Positions 34,017 to 42,619 are shown, numbered from the stretch's first letter. The stretch: DNA of 52,760 bases from Planctomycetota bacterium (GCA_022705325.1 JAKJER010000043.1:1-52760); one strand, 5' to 3'. A program made the numbers and translations. The notes: generated by a model from the letters alone, not told the origin.

Positions 34017-35315
34017 TCAGGGCGAGGCCCAGACCCGGGCGGCGACTTCAAGCTGGTTGGCCAGGACGCTCAAGCCCAGCTCGGCCAGGTTCATCGTGAA
34101 GGTGAACTTGGCCTTGCCCCTGGCGGGCAGACTGGTCGCCCCGCCGTCCAGCGAGGCCGCCTTGATCACCTGCGGGCCGGGGGTCTGGATGCCCTTGGGG
34201 TCGAAGACCTCCACGAAGATCTGGACCTTTTTGAGGGGCGTGTCGCCGGGGTTGACGACCTCGCCGGTGACGGTGAGCGTGCCGTCGGCGAAGGTACGGT
34301 CGAGGTCCTCCAGGGCCCAGCAGAGAGTGCCCGGCGCGGGCCTGGTCGGCTTCTGGGCCACGGCGCGGATGGCCGTCACCTCGCCCGCGCTCAGCCCGGT
34401 GTAGGTCGTGCAGATCCGCAGCGACCCGCCGGGCGGGATGTAGGCCAGCTTGACCGGGATCGGGGCGCGGCGGACGCCTTCGCTGCTGTGGGTGTACACG
34501 TCCACCTGGACCTGCTCGATGGGGAAGTCGCCCTTGTTGTGCACCCTGCCCACGAGATAGCCGCTGTTGGGCGCGTCGTCGATGGTCTGGGGCTGATCGG
34601 TCATCATCACGTCGACGTTTGGGTCGCCCGGGGGCAGGGGCTCCGCCGTCGCGTCGCCCGAGCCGCTGCCGGGCGGCGGGGGCGGCGGGGCGGAGGCGAT
34701 GGGAGGCAGGGCCAGGTCGGGGCGGTCCGGGGCGGGCAGCCCGTCCTTGCGGATCTTCTCGATCAACGGCATCTGGTCGCGGGTGACCTTGCCCTGGAGC
34801 AGGACGGTGTTTCCGTACGTCTCCACCACGCTCAGCGTGGGCAACTGCTGGCGGATGCGGTCGACGTCGGCCTTGGCGACCTCGAACTTCACCGTGGGGT
34901 GGTTGTGGATGTGGAAGAAGAAGATCACGATCACCACCACCAGCACGATGAGGATTCCCGTGATGGTGACCGGGAGGTATCGCTGCCAGGCGGGCTTTCG
35001 CCGTCGCCAGGCCGGGATCTCCTCTTCGTACTCGTCTTCGGCGCCGGCCTGGCCGCCTTGGCGGGCGGTCTTGGACTTGGCGCCCGCGGCCCTTGGTCCC
35101 CCTTGCGCGGGGCGGCGGCGCGGGGTGGGTGGGGCGGCCGCCGATGCCGCCAGTATCGCGGCGGGGTCCGTCGGCGGGGGCGGGGCGTCGCCGGAGATCT
35201 CGGTGGTCGTGCCGATGAAGACCGCCCCGCAGTTGCGGCATTTCATCTTGGTGTTCTCCACCGGGCGGTTCAGTTGCAGCAGTTTGGTGCAGTGAGGGCA
35301 ACGTATGGCGTACAT
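34017..35315 (-). CDS. Zinc-ribbon single-pass membrane protein with FxLYD-like domains
   Basis: A 432-residue protein. The N-terminus MYAIRCPHCTKLLQL...CRNC forms a four-Cys zinc ribbon (CxxC at 6-9 and 26-29). A Pro/Ala-rich and charged linker follows, then one membrane helix near 115-137 (VTITGILIVLVVVIVIFFF) and a large exported part. Residues ~245-432 contain two tandem beta-sandwich-like units (GYLVGRVHNKGDFPIEQVQV and TLTVTGEVVNPGDTPLKKVQ) of the FxLYD type. This zinc-ribbon-TM-beta layout is frequent in Planctomycetes, but its function is not known. A probable promoter lies at 35446-35475. A 167-bp gap separates it from the rhomboid gene. Confidence 0.75.
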   Translation of the reverse strand: MYAIRCPHCTKLLQLNRPVENTKMKCRNCGAVFIGTTTEISGDAPPPPTDPAAILAASAAAPPTPRRRPAQGGPRAAGAKSKTARQGGQAGAEDEYEEEIPAWRRRKPAWQRYLPVTITGILIVLVVVIVIFFFHIHNHPTVKFEVAKADVDRIRQQLPTLSVVETYGNTVLLQGKVTRDQMPLIEKIRKDGLPAPDRPDLALPPIASAPPPPPPGSGSGDATAEPLPPGDPNVDVMMTDQPQTIDDAPNSGYLVGRVHNKGDFPIEQVQVDVYTHSSEGVRRAPIPVKLAYIPPGGSLRICTTYTGLSAGEVTAIRAVAQKPTRPAPGTLCWALEDLDRTFADGTLTVTGEVVNPGDTPLKKVQIFVEVFDPKGIQTPGPQVIKAASLDGGATSLPARGKAKFTFTMNLAELGLSVLANQLEVAARVWASP

Positions 35316-35445
35316 GGATGTCTCCTGCCGGGCTGGCCCGCCGATGCCGCTTCCACGGAAGCGGGGGCGGGCGGCCCCTCACACTCGGCTCCCGTCAGCC
35401 GGTCCGCCGACAACGAAAAACTCCCGACCCGGGGCTGTCTGTGGT

Positions 35446-35475
35446 AGTGTACCACGGTCCGCGAGGGCGCGTAAA
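35446..35475 (-). promoter_or_regulatory. Candidate promoter with a palindrome over its -10 box
   Basis: On the minus strand, TTTACG (35475-35470) and TACACT (35451-35446) are 18 bp apart. The palindrome GTGGTA-GTG-TACCAC (35441-35455) covers the -10 box and could be an operator. The start codon served is at 35315. Confidence 0.4.
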
Positions 35476-35488
35476 CCGTTTGTGGGCG

Positions 35489-35537
35489 CAAAAGCCCGCG
35501 GAAAGCGCTCCGTCGGCTTGCCTGCCGGCAGGCAGGC
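35489..35537. repeat. Short dispersed hairpin repeat, copy B, with adjoining CCTGCCGGCAGG palindrome
   Basis: 35489-35519 repeats the 3606-3635 segment at about 27 of 31 positions (CAAAAGCCCGC, GAA, GCGCTCCG and GGCTT are shared). It is followed at 35519-35534 by the palindrome TGCCTGCCGGCAGGCA. Both lie just before the TauE/SafE gene. Confidence 0.4.
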
Positions 35538-35564
35538 TTTGGGCTCCCGCACGTGAGAGGCGAG

Positions 35565-36407
35565 ATGGACCTGTTGTTTCTGGCAAGTTGGCACTTTCCC
35601 ACCGAGTGGAGCGGGCGAGGCTGGTTCCTGGCCCTGGGCCTGTTGTCGATCCTGTTGCAGGGCGTGGCCAAGAGCGGCTTCGGCGGCAGCGTGGGGCTGC
35701 TGTCGGTGCCGCTGATGATCTACGCCTGCGGGGGTGACACCGCCGCCGCGACGGCGGTCCTGCTGCCGCTGCTGATCGCGGCGGACTACGGCGCGATCCT
35801 GGCCTGGTGGCGCCAGTGGCGGTGGCGGATCCTGGCTCCGTTGATTCCGGGCATGCTGGTGGGAGTGGGCGTGGGAGGGGCGCTGCTGGCGGCGGCCCGC
35901 ACGGTGGAAGGACCGGACATGCGCCGCCAGGGCGACGCCGTGCTCAAGCTGGCGGTGGGCGTAATCGCCCTGGCGTTCGTGGCGATGCAGGCGGCGCGGG
36001 CGTTGCGCCGGCGGACGCGGGCCTATCAGCCGGCCGGCTGGCACGCGCCTCTGGTGGGGGCGCTGGCGGGCACGACCAGCACGCTGGCCCACGCGGCCGG
36101 GCCGGTGGCGGCCGTGTACCTGCTGCCCCAGCAGTTGCCCAAAGGGCCCTACGTGGCCACCACGGCGCTCTTCTTCTGGATGCTCAACCAGGTCAAGCTC
36201 GTGCCGTACTTCGGCCTGGGGATGATCGACCTGTCGACGCTGGCGGCCTCCGCCCTGCTCTTGCCCGCCGTCGGCGCGGGGGTGGCGCTGGGCGTGTTTC
36301 TGAACCGGCGGGTCGGGCCGAAGTCGTTTGCGGGCGTGGTGTACGCGCTGCTGGCCCTGGCGGGCGGGCAGCTCTGCCACGACGCCCTGCGCGTGTTGCT
36401 GGGCTGA
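35565..36407 (+). CDS. TauE/SafE family membrane permease
   Basis: A 280-residue protein with about eight membrane helices of the TauE/SafE (sulfite/anion exporter) family. The signature repeat regions are GVAKSGFGGSVGLLSVPLM (helix 1 end) and GALAGTTSTLAHAAGPVAAVYLL in the second half, which matches the usual G-x-L-x-G...A-G-P layout. It would move small sulfur- or carbon-containing anions across the inner membrane; the substrate cannot be inferred. The ATG at 35565 is preferred over GTG 35553 because GAGAGG precedes it. It stands alone between a leftward gene and the DUF362 gene, about 165 bp upstream of the latter. Confidence 0.85.
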   Translation: MDLLFLASWHFPTEWSGRGWFLALGLLSILLQGVAKSGFGGSVGLLSVPLMIYACGGDTAAATAVLLPLLIAADYGAILAWWRQWRWRILAPLIPGMLVGVGVGGALLAAARTVEGPDMRRQGDAVLKLAVGVIALAFVAMQAARALRRRTRAYQPAGWHAPLVGALAGTTSTLAHAAGPVAAVYLLPQQLPKGPYVATTALFFWMLNQVKLVPYFGLGMIDLSTLAASALLLPAVGAGVALGVFLNRRVGPKSFAGVVYALLALAGGQLCHDALRVLLG

Positions 36408-36572
36408 GAGGCCCGGCCGGCGGGTCTTTCGCCCGGGCGCCGCAGGCCCTGGGGCCTTGCCCGAGACGAGTCATTCTGTTTATCTTCGGGCGCGGATGTG
36501 CCGAAGAGGAAACAGCCGGGCCGTGCGCTGCGGGGTCCCTGCAGTCGGGTGCCGGCGCGAGGCTTTGTTTTC

Positions 36573-37712
36573 ATGAAGAGCACGGTAGCCCTGTTACGGA
36601 CGACCCCGCAGACGGTCGTGGACGACATCCGCCGGCTGATGAAGCTGGCGCCGGCGTCCGACGCCCTGAAAGCCGGCGCGACGACGATCTTGAAGAACAA
36701 CCTGTCGTGGCACCTGATGTACCCGGGGGCCAACACGACGCCCTGGCAGTTGGAGGGGACGATCCTGGGGCTGAGAGACGCGGGCCTGAACGACCTGGTC
36801 TGTGTCGAGAACCGCACCGTGGTCACCAACGCCCGCAAGGGCGAGACGCTCAACAAGCAGCGCGGCGTGTGCGAGCACCACGACGTGCCGATCAAGTACA
36901 ACTTCCGCCCGGCGGACATGACCTGGCAGGTCTACCAGCCCCGCTCGCCCATGCTGGTGCTGGACAAGATCTACCCCAAGGGCATCCGCATCCCCGACTA
37001 TTTCCACGGCAAGAACGTGGTGCACCTGCCGACGGTCAAGTGCCACATCTACACCCAGACCACCGGCTCGATGAAGAACGCCTTCGGCGGGCTCCTGTCC
37101 ACCGATCGCCACTACTGCCACAGCCGCATCCACGAGACGCTGGTGGACCTGCTGGCCATCCAGAAGGAGATCCATCCCGGCATCTACGCCGTGATGGACG
37201 GGACGACGGCGGGCAACGGGCCCGGGCCGCGGACCATGATCCCGGTGGCCAAGAACGTCATGCTGGCCGGCGCCGACTGCGTAGCCATCGACGCGGTGGC
37301 GGCCAAGCTGATGGGCTTCGAGCCGATGGACCTGCCCTTCATCCGCCTGGCCCACGAGCGGGGCCTGGGGGTGGGGCGGATCGACGAGATCGAGATCGTC
37401 GGCGACGTGGAGGTGGGGCGGGAGAACTGGAACTTCCACATCGGCAACAACGCCGCCTCCAGCGTGGGCAAGCTCTTCTGGTTCGGTCCCCTGCGATGGC
37501 TGCAACGCCTGATGTTCCACACCCCGGTGGTGTACGCGTTCATCGTGGCGTCGGCGCTTTACCACGACCGCATCTGGTTCCCGCTCAAGGGCAAACCGGT
37601 GGTCCGCGACTACCTCCGAAACAGCCCGTGGGGGAGGCTGTTCGACGCCTACCAGCCGGGGCTGTCGGGGCAAAACGCCTTGTCCGGCGAACTGGCTGAG
37701 TCCATCCCCTGA
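36573..37712 (+). CDS. DUF362 family protein
   Basis: A 379-residue protein of the DUF362 family. Features are TILKNNLSWHLMYPGANTTP, then NVVHLPTVKCHIYTQTTGSM with KNAFGGLLSTDRHYCH, VMDGTTAGNGPGPRTM and the GADCVAIDAVAAKLMGFEP block. Many family members carry or neighbour 4Fe-4S ferredoxin domains. This one has no CxxCxxC cluster, so it is the ferredoxin-free form. The function of the family is unknown. The start at ATG 36573 is the first that keeps the family N-terminus; the ribosome site is weak. The C-terminus faces the next gene at 6 bp. Confidence 0.83.
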   Translation: MKSTVALLRTTPQTVVDDIRRLMKLAPASDALKAGATTILKNNLSWHLMYPGANTTPWQLEGTILGLRDAGLNDLVCVENRTVVTNARKGETLNKQRGVCEHHDVPIKYNFRPADMTWQVYQPRSPMLVLDKIYPKGIRIPDYFHGKNVVHLPTVKCHIYTQTTGSMKNAFGGLLSTDRHYCHSRIHETLVDLLAIQKEIHPGIYAVMDGTTAGNGPGPRTMIPVAKNVMLAGADCVAIDAVAAKLMGFEPMDLPFIRLAHERGLGVGRIDEIEIVGDVEVGRENWNFHIGNNAASSVGKLFWFGPLRWLQRLMFHTPVVYAFIVASALYHDRIWFPLKGKPVVRDYLRNSPWGRLFDAYQPGLSGQNALSGELAESIP

Positions 37713-37718
37713 AGAGCG

Positions 37719-39242
37719 TCACTCTCCGACGAACGGCCGGGCGCCCAGATCGGCCAGGTCGAACCCGCCCAGCTTGAGATACCATTCCCGCGCGGTGGGC
37801 AGATACGCCATCTTGAATCCTTCCTGTCCGGCCTGCTTCATGCTCTGCCTGTCGCGGAAATGGGCGATCCGGACGAGCCCCCCGCTGCGGCGTGGGCGGA
37901 GGTCCATCTGGAGCACCACGGGCGAACCGTCCCGCCAGACCACCTGGGGATGATACTCGCAGCCGGCGTTGGGCCAGAGATAGAGTTGGGCGGCGTGCAG
38001 AAGCAGCAGGTCGGAGCGGCCGGAGAGGACGAGTGTCCGCCCCTCGGAGTCGGCGGCCTTCTGGAGCACGTCCTGAAGGAACTTCGCCTGCTGCTGTCTC
38101 TGGAGGTGGTTCCAGCGGATGGGAGCGCGCCAGGTGGGAACCCACAGGAAAGGCGAGAGGATCAGGGCCAGGCAGACGCCCGCGAAGAGCCTTCGCTCCA
38201 GGTGCCGGGCGAGCAGGAGGATCGTCAGGAAGACGACCGGGATGAGGTACTCCAACCTGTGGGGCATGGCGAGAAAGACGCCCAGGTAGACCAGGGCGGG
38301 CAGCGCCCAGGCGGCGGTGATCCAGCCGGACCGCGCGAGGTCGGCCTGGGGCGAGGTTGGCGTCGGCGCGGCGCCGGAGGAGCGACGGCGGCGCGAGCGG
38401 AGGCGGATGACGAGTTGGACGGCCAGGCCCAGAAGGACCGCGCCGAATCCGACCGGGCCCAGCAGGTCGATCGTGAGCCAGCGGAGCACCTGGGTCGGTG
38501 CGGTGGAGATGGCGTCGGGATAGGCGCGGATGAAACCCAGGCCGTAGCGGACCAGCAGGGGGCTATAGCAGGCGCCGGCCACGATGCCCATGGTGGCGCC
38601 GCTGGCCAGGCAGCCTGTGAGGGTGCGTCGCCCGCCGCTGTGCCGGGCCAGGACAATCAGCCACAGGGGGGCGATCATCGTGGCCGAGGTGAGTCGGCAA
38701 CCCGTGGCCAGGCCGATGAGACCCCCTGCGACGAGGTCCCAGCCGCGGAGGGCGGCGTACAGGCCCGCCAACACCAGGGCGGCAGCCCACACGTAATCGT
38801 AGATGACGGTGCTGCTGGCATAGACCGCCGGGGCCATCGCAAAGGCCAGTGCCCCCAGTGCCCAGTGCCCCTTTGGGGCGAGGGTCCGGAGGGTCAAGCC
38901 CAGGAAGACGGCGGCGGCGACGCTGCACAAGGCGGTAGCCAGGTTGATCGCCGTCGGCCCGAGGGCCACCAGGTATGACAGGGCATACTCGTGGACGGGG
39001 TAGCCGGGGAAGCGCGAGGGATGATACTCCCCGGTGTGATGGATCTCGTGGGCGGCTGCCAGCAGGGCGCCGGCGTCGCTGTGCAAGCCCAGGCCCGGGC
39101 CCAGAAAGGGCAGGCGACTGGCCAGCACCACCGCCGCCAGCACCACCGTCGCCAGGACCGCCGGCAGGCGGCGAGCGCCCGGCGAGGGCGGTTCGAGCGT
39201 TTCGGCTGCGACGGGCTCTGCGGTCGCCTGTTGTATTTCCAT
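37719..39242 (-). CDS. GT-C-like (GT39-type) integral membrane glycosyltransferase
   Basis: A 507-residue membrane protein with about 10-11 helices. The first periplasmic loop (GLGLHSDAGALLAAAHEIHH) carries the acidic residue typical of GT-C enzymes, followed by GEYHPSRFPGYPVHEY. A soluble C-terminal part (~400-507) is predicted outside the membrane. Such enzymes use polyprenyl-phosphate sugars to glycosylate lipids, glycans or proteins on the outer face. The start at ATG 39242 is chosen because the upstream frame is Arg/Pro/Gln-rich and unlike the family. It is divergent from the GT87-like gene (123 bp apart), so both may be controlled together. Substrate unknown. Confidence 0.75.
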   Translation of the reverse strand: MEIQQATAEPVAAETLEPPSPGARRLPAVLATVVLAAVVLASRLPFLGPGLGLHSDAGALLAAAHEIHHTGEYHPSRFPGYPVHEYALSYLVALGPTAINLATALCSVAAAVFLGLTLRTLAPKGHWALGALAFAMAPAVYASSTVIYDYVWAAALVLAGLYAALRGWDLVAGGLIGLATGCRLTSATMIAPLWLIVLARHSGGRRTLTGCLASGATMGIVAGACYSPLLVRYGLGFIRAYPDAISTAPTQVLRWLTIDLLGPVGFGAVLLGLAVQLVIRLRSRRRRSSGAAPTPTSPQADLARSGWITAAWALPALVYLGVFLAMPHRLEYLIPVVFLTILLLARHLERRLFAGVCLALILSPFLWVPTWRAPIRWNHLQRQQQAKFLQDVLQKAADSEGRTLVLSGRSDLLLLHAAQLYLWPNAGCEYHPQVVWRDGSPVVLQMDLRPRRSGGLVRIAHFRDRQSMKQAGQEGFKMAYLPTAREWYLKLGGFDLADLGARPFVGE

Positions 39243-39365
39243 GGTCTTATAGTCGGCTGAACGGGCCGGACAGTCCAGTCGGGCCTGAAGGCTCTTGTCA
39301 TCCCTGCCGTCGTTTGTGTCGATAAGACAATGAGCCCCCTGGGGGCCTGAAGGAGATCCGCGGGA

Positions 39366-40787
39366 ATGCCCATAGATGCCGCCATGCGTCGTTGGGGCCG
39401 CAGGGGCCTGCTGCTGTACGCCCTGTGCACGCTGACGGCCGGGCTGCATCTGCTGTGGGTGTTCAGTCGGTCCGAGGAGGCGATCGCCGGCTGGGCGGCG
39501 GAGGGGCCTTTCTCCAAGTGGTGGGTCACGTCGATCGCCCTCTCGCTGGTGTGGCTGCTGGCGGGCAGCTTCCTGGTCCTTCTGGAGCGGGGGTGGGTGC
39601 GGGGCAAGTGGCTGCTGACCATCCTGCTGTTCTACGCGGTGGCCCTGCTGTACGTGGCGATGCTGCGGGAGCGGATCGAATACGGCGACGCGTGGGACTA
39701 CGTCAAGGCCGCCTTCAACATCTACCACGGCCAGCCGCTGTTCGAGCGGTACGTCTACCCGCCGTTCTGGGCGACGTTCCTTCGCCTGTTCGCGGCGCTG
39801 GGGCCCAAGGGCGTGGTGGGCGTGTGCGTGGTGATGAGCCTGCTGAGCTTGCTGGGGTTCTACTGGCTGCTGGCGGCGCTGCTGCGGCGCTATGGATTCT
39901 CACACAACCTGGCCGCCGTGGTCGTCGCGGGCGCCTTGCTGGTGAACGTGGCCGTCCAACGGACGCTCTTCTACGCCCAGGTGAATCTCCTGGTGATGGA
40001 CCTGGTGCTGATCCTGATGCTGGCGCTGCGTCGTTGGCCGGTGATCGGCGGGGGCGCGCTGGCGCTGGCGGTGCACATCAAGATGAGCCCGGCGGTCTTC
40101 GTGCTGCCTTTGCTGCTGGGCCGGCAGATCAAGTGCCTGGTCGCCTGCGTGGTTGCGGGCCTGGCGGTGGTGGGCCTGACGATGCTGGCCGGGGCGGGCT
40201 GGGACTATCACCTCAACGCCTTGCACAACATTCGCAACATCCACACCTGCCTTCCACCGAATGAGTTCTACCGCAACGTGTCGATCGACAACCTGTTCCT
40301 GACCGGGGCCGGTCTGGGCGGGATGGATGCGAAGCTCGCCCTGCGGCTGGCCCTGGCGGTCAAGCTGGCGGCGCTGGCGGGCTTGCTGATGCTGACGGTG
40401 CGGGTGGTGCGGCGCCGTCCCTTCCTGGACCAGGCGGGCGGCGAGGCCCTCCTGTTCAACATGACCCCGCCGCTGCTGCTGATCATGGTCATCGCCTCCC
40501 CGTACTTCTGGGACCATCACCCGGTCTTCCTGCTGCCCGCCTTCCTGCCCCTGCTGCCTCACCTCCGCGGCGGGCGGGACATCTTCTGGTTCGCCGTCGC
40601 CTGGTTCCTGTTGTTCCTGCTGCCGATCTTCGACGTCTACCCGCTGGCCCACGTGCGCCTGGCGGCGTTGGGGATCCTGGCGACCTTGCTGGCCCAGGCG
40701 CGGGGCGACCGGGCCGAAAGGGCGCTGAGCGCCCTGAATCCCTGGGCGGACCGGCTGACGGCCATATCCTTGCCCGAGACGGGGTAG
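39366..40787 (+). CDS. GT87-like (DUF2029) integral membrane glycosyltransferase
   Basis: A 473-residue protein with about 11 membrane helices. The segment AQVNLLVMDLVLILMLALRR, followed by GGALALAVHIKMSPAVFVLP, is the hallmark of GT87/DUF2029 mannosyltransferases, and the first loop carries EYGDAWDYVKAAFNIYHGQP with YVYPPFW. Family members in mycobacteria add mannose or arabinose to lipoglycans from polyprenyl-phosphate donors. Here the sugar is unknown. The start at ATG 39366 has AGGAG 10 nt upstream. A weak CAGG-CTG-CCTG hairpin followed by GCCTTTT lies at 40802-40817 and may end transcription before the next promoter. Confidence 0.85.
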   Translation: MPIDAAMRRWGRRGLLLYALCTLTAGLHLLWVFSRSEEAIAGWAAEGPFSKWWVTSIALSLVWLLAGSFLVLLERGWVRGKWLLTILLFYAVALLYVAMLRERIEYGDAWDYVKAAFNIYHGQPLFERYVYPPFWATFLRLFAALGPKGVVGVCVVMSLLSLLGFYWLLAALLRRYGFSHNLAAVVVAGALLVNVAVQRTLFYAQVNLLVMDLVLILMLALRRWPVIGGGALALAVHIKMSPAVFVLPLLLGRQIKCLVACVVAGLAVVGLTMLAGAGWDYHLNALHNIRNIHTCLPPNEFYRNVSIDNLFLTGAGLGGMDAKLALRLALAVKLAALAGLLMLTVRVVRRRPFLDQAGGEALLFNMTPPLLLIMVIASPYFWDHHPVFLLPAFLPLLPHLRGGRDIFWFAVAWFLLFLLPIFDVYPLAHVRLAALGILATLLAQARGDRAERALSALNPWADRLTAISLPETG

Positions 40788-40823
40788 AACAGACGATGTG
40801 CAGGCTGCCTGGCCTTTTGCCGG

Positions 40824-40852
40824 TTGACGGTTCCGCCGGTTGCCTGTAGAAT
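40824..40852 (+). promoter_or_regulatory. Sigma70-like promoter of the YIDPGTG cassette
   Basis: TTGACG (40824-40829) and TAGAAT (40847-40852) are separated by exactly 17 bp. Transcription would start near 40859, immediately before the inverted repeat at 40864-40884 and about 75 nt before the first ATG of the cassette. Confidence 0.65.
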
Positions 40853-40863
40853 CTGCTAAGACG

Positions 40864-40884
40864 GTCCTAACGCTCCGTTAGGAC
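40864..40884 (+). promoter_or_regulatory. 9-bp perfect inverted repeat at the expected transcript start
   Basis: GTCCTAACG (40864-40872) - CTC - CGTTAGGAC (40876-40884). It begins about 5 nt after the expected start of transcription. It could be a repressor operator or a 5' stem-loop. No T tract follows, so it is not a simple terminator. Confidence 0.5.
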
Positions 40885-40933
40885 GGTGAGGGAGACGGAT
40901 CTCGACCTTGTTTTTCATACGCACGAGGATCCT

Positions 40934-41158
40934 ATGTCTATTGCATCTATTTGCCGCTATGGCGTTCTGTACGGACTGCTGTTCCTGCTGTGCATAACCC
41001 CCAGGGCCGCCTATGGATACATTGATCCGGGCACGGGCAGCTTCGTCCTCCAGGTCCTGGTGGGCGCCGCCCTGGGCAGCCTGATGGCGTTGAAGATCTT
41101 CTGGCGGCGGATCGTGAGTTTCGTCCGCGGGTTGGTCTCGCGGCGGGAGCAGCCGTAA
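40934..41158 (+). CDS. Small YIDPGTG-motif membrane protein
   Basis: A 74-residue protein starting at ATG 40934 with ACGAGGA just upstream. Residues ~5-25 form a hydrophobic signal or membrane helix ending in PRAAYG. The motif YIDPGTGSFVLQ follows at ~28-39, then a second helix (VLVGAALGSLMALKIFW) and a basic tail (RRIVSFVRGLVSRREQP). I recall small proteins with YIDPGTG motifs next to methyltransferases and sulfatase-like membrane proteins in other bacteria, but the family has no established function. It is the first gene of a tight three-gene cassette. The next gene starts within 57 bp. Confidence 0.8.
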   Translation: MSIASICRYGVLYGLLFLLCITPRAAYGYIDPGTGSFVLQVLVGAALGSLMALKIFWRRIVSFVRGLVSRREQP

Positions 41159-41215
41159 GGGGCGGGAGTTCCCCGTTTGGGGGGCGTCCGAGTCTTTTTT
41201 CTCGTGCACGGGCCA

Positions 41216-42619
41216 ATGTCGAATTCCGCAGAGCACCAACGGCAGGGCGGGTCGTTCCGCGACCCCGGGGGATTTCTGTACCTTCGCGACGGCACGCTGT
41301 ATCGCCAGGTCAACGAACCTTGCCGCGAGTCGTACGATCGGTTGATGAGATCGGGCCTGTACGACCGTTTGATCGAGCGCGAACTGCTGATCCCGCACCA
41401 GGAGGCGGACCTGTTGCTGGCCTGCGACGAGCGGGCCTGCAAGGTCCTGCGTCCCGAGCGGGTGGCGTTCATCTCGTATCCGTACGAATGGTGTTTCAGT
41501 CAACTCCGGGACGCCGCCCTGGCCACGCTGGAGATCCAGCGCCAGGCGATGGAATTCGGGCTGTCGCTCAAGGATGCCAGCGCCTACAACATCCAGTTTC
41601 ACCGAGGCCGGCCCACGCTGATCGACACGCTGTCGTTCGAGGTCTACCGCGAGGGCGCGCCCTGGGTGGCCTACCGTCAGTTCTGCCAGCACTTCCTGGC
41701 CCCGCTGGCCCTGATGGCCCGCGTCGACGTCCGCCTGCGCAGGCTCCTGCGCGTCTTCATCGACGGCATCCCGCTGGACCTGGCCAGCCGGCTGCTGGGC
41801 CGGCTGTGGCTGGCGCCGCGGCTGTGGCTGCACATCCGCCTGCACGCCGGCAGCCAGAAGAAGTACGAGGACCGTCCCACCGATGGGCGGACCGGGCGGT
41901 TCGGCCGCCTGGCGTTCCTGGGGCTGATCGAGAGCCTCCAGGCCGCGGTGCGCGGTCTGCACTGGAGGCCGGCCGGCACGCAGTGGGGCGAGTACTACAG
42001 CTTCACCAACTACAGCGACCGGGCGATGCAGCACAAGGCGGAACTGGTCGGCCGGCTCCTGGGCCCCTGCGAGGGGCAGACGGTCTGGGACCTGGGGGCC
42101 AACACCGGCGCGTTCAGCCGGCTGGCCAGCCAGGCGGGGGCGAACACGGTGGCCTTTGACGTCGACCCGGCCGCCGTCGAGAAGAACTACCTCGAAAGCG
42201 TTCGCCTTCGGGAAGTCAACCTCCTGCCGCTGCTGATGGACCTGACCAACCCCACCCCGTCGCTGGGCTGGGCCAGCCAGGAGCGGGACTCGCTGCTGGC
42301 GCGCGGGCCGGCTGACACGATCCTGGCGCTGGCGCTGGTGCACCACCTGGCGATCGGCAACAACGTGCCGCTGGACCGCATCGCGGACTTCCTGGGCGAC
42401 TCGTGCCGCCGGCTGATCATCGAGTTCGTGCCCAAGGGCGACTCGCAGGTGGACAAGCTGTTGGCCAGCCGGGAGGACGTGTTCGACGAGTATCATCAGG
42501 CGGGCTTCGAGTCGGCGTTCGCCCGTCGCTTCGAGTTTGGCCCGCCCGAGCCGATCGAGGGCAGCTCCCGGCTGCTGTACCTGATGACGGTTCGAGGCGC
42601 CGGGGGAACGGTCGCATGA
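41216..42619 (+). CDS. Class I SAM-dependent methyltransferase with a kinase-like N-terminal region (NoeA-like)
   Basis: A 467-residue cytoplasmic protein. The C-terminal part (~275-467) is a class I methyltransferase: motif I VWDLGANTGAF (290-300), acidic end of strand 2 at AFDVDPAAVEKNY, and LALALVHHLAIGNNVPLD. The N-terminal part contains LKDASAYNIQF (118-128) and, ten residues on, LIDTLSFE (135-142). This spacing recalls the catalytic D-x4-N and metal-binding D of APH-type kinases, so an inactive or active kinase-like fold may be present. Similar proteins are annotated NoeA-like. The start ATG 41216 is chosen over a TTG at 41177; the ribosome site is weak. Its TGA overlaps the next ATG. 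Confidence 0.82.
   Translation: MSNSAEHQRQGGSFRDPGGFLYLRDGTLYRQVNEPCRESYDRLMRSGLYDRLIERELLIPHQEADLLLACDERACKVLRPERVAFISYPYEWCFSQLRDAALATLEIQRQAMEFGLSLKDASAYNIQFHRGRPTLIDTLSFEVYREGAPWVAYRQFCQHFLAPLALMARVDVRLRRLLRVFIDGIPLDLASRLLGRLWLAPRLWLHIRLHAGSQKKYEDRPTDGRTGRFGRLAFLGLIESLQAAVRGLHWRPAGTQWGEYYSFTNYSDRAMQHKAELVGRLLGPCEGQTVWDLGANTGAFSRLASQAGANTVAFDVDPAAVEKNYLESVRLREVNLLPLLMDLTNPTPSLGWASQERDSLLARGPADTILALALVHHLAIGNNVPLDRIADFLGDSCRRLIIEFVPKGDSQVDKLLASREDVFDEYHQAGFESAFARRFEFGPPEPIEGSSRLLYLMTVRGAGGTVA

Noticed and set aside
35519..35537. TGCCTGCCGGCAGGCA palindrome considered as a terminator
   Set aside because: It lacks a T tract on either side that would suit the genes around it, and it lies upstream of the TauE/SafE gene, so it is treated as part of a repeat.
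39240..39256. TATAAG box just before the 39242 start codon as a promoter
   Set aside because: Transcription from it would begin inside the gene, after the ATG, so it cannot serve this start.
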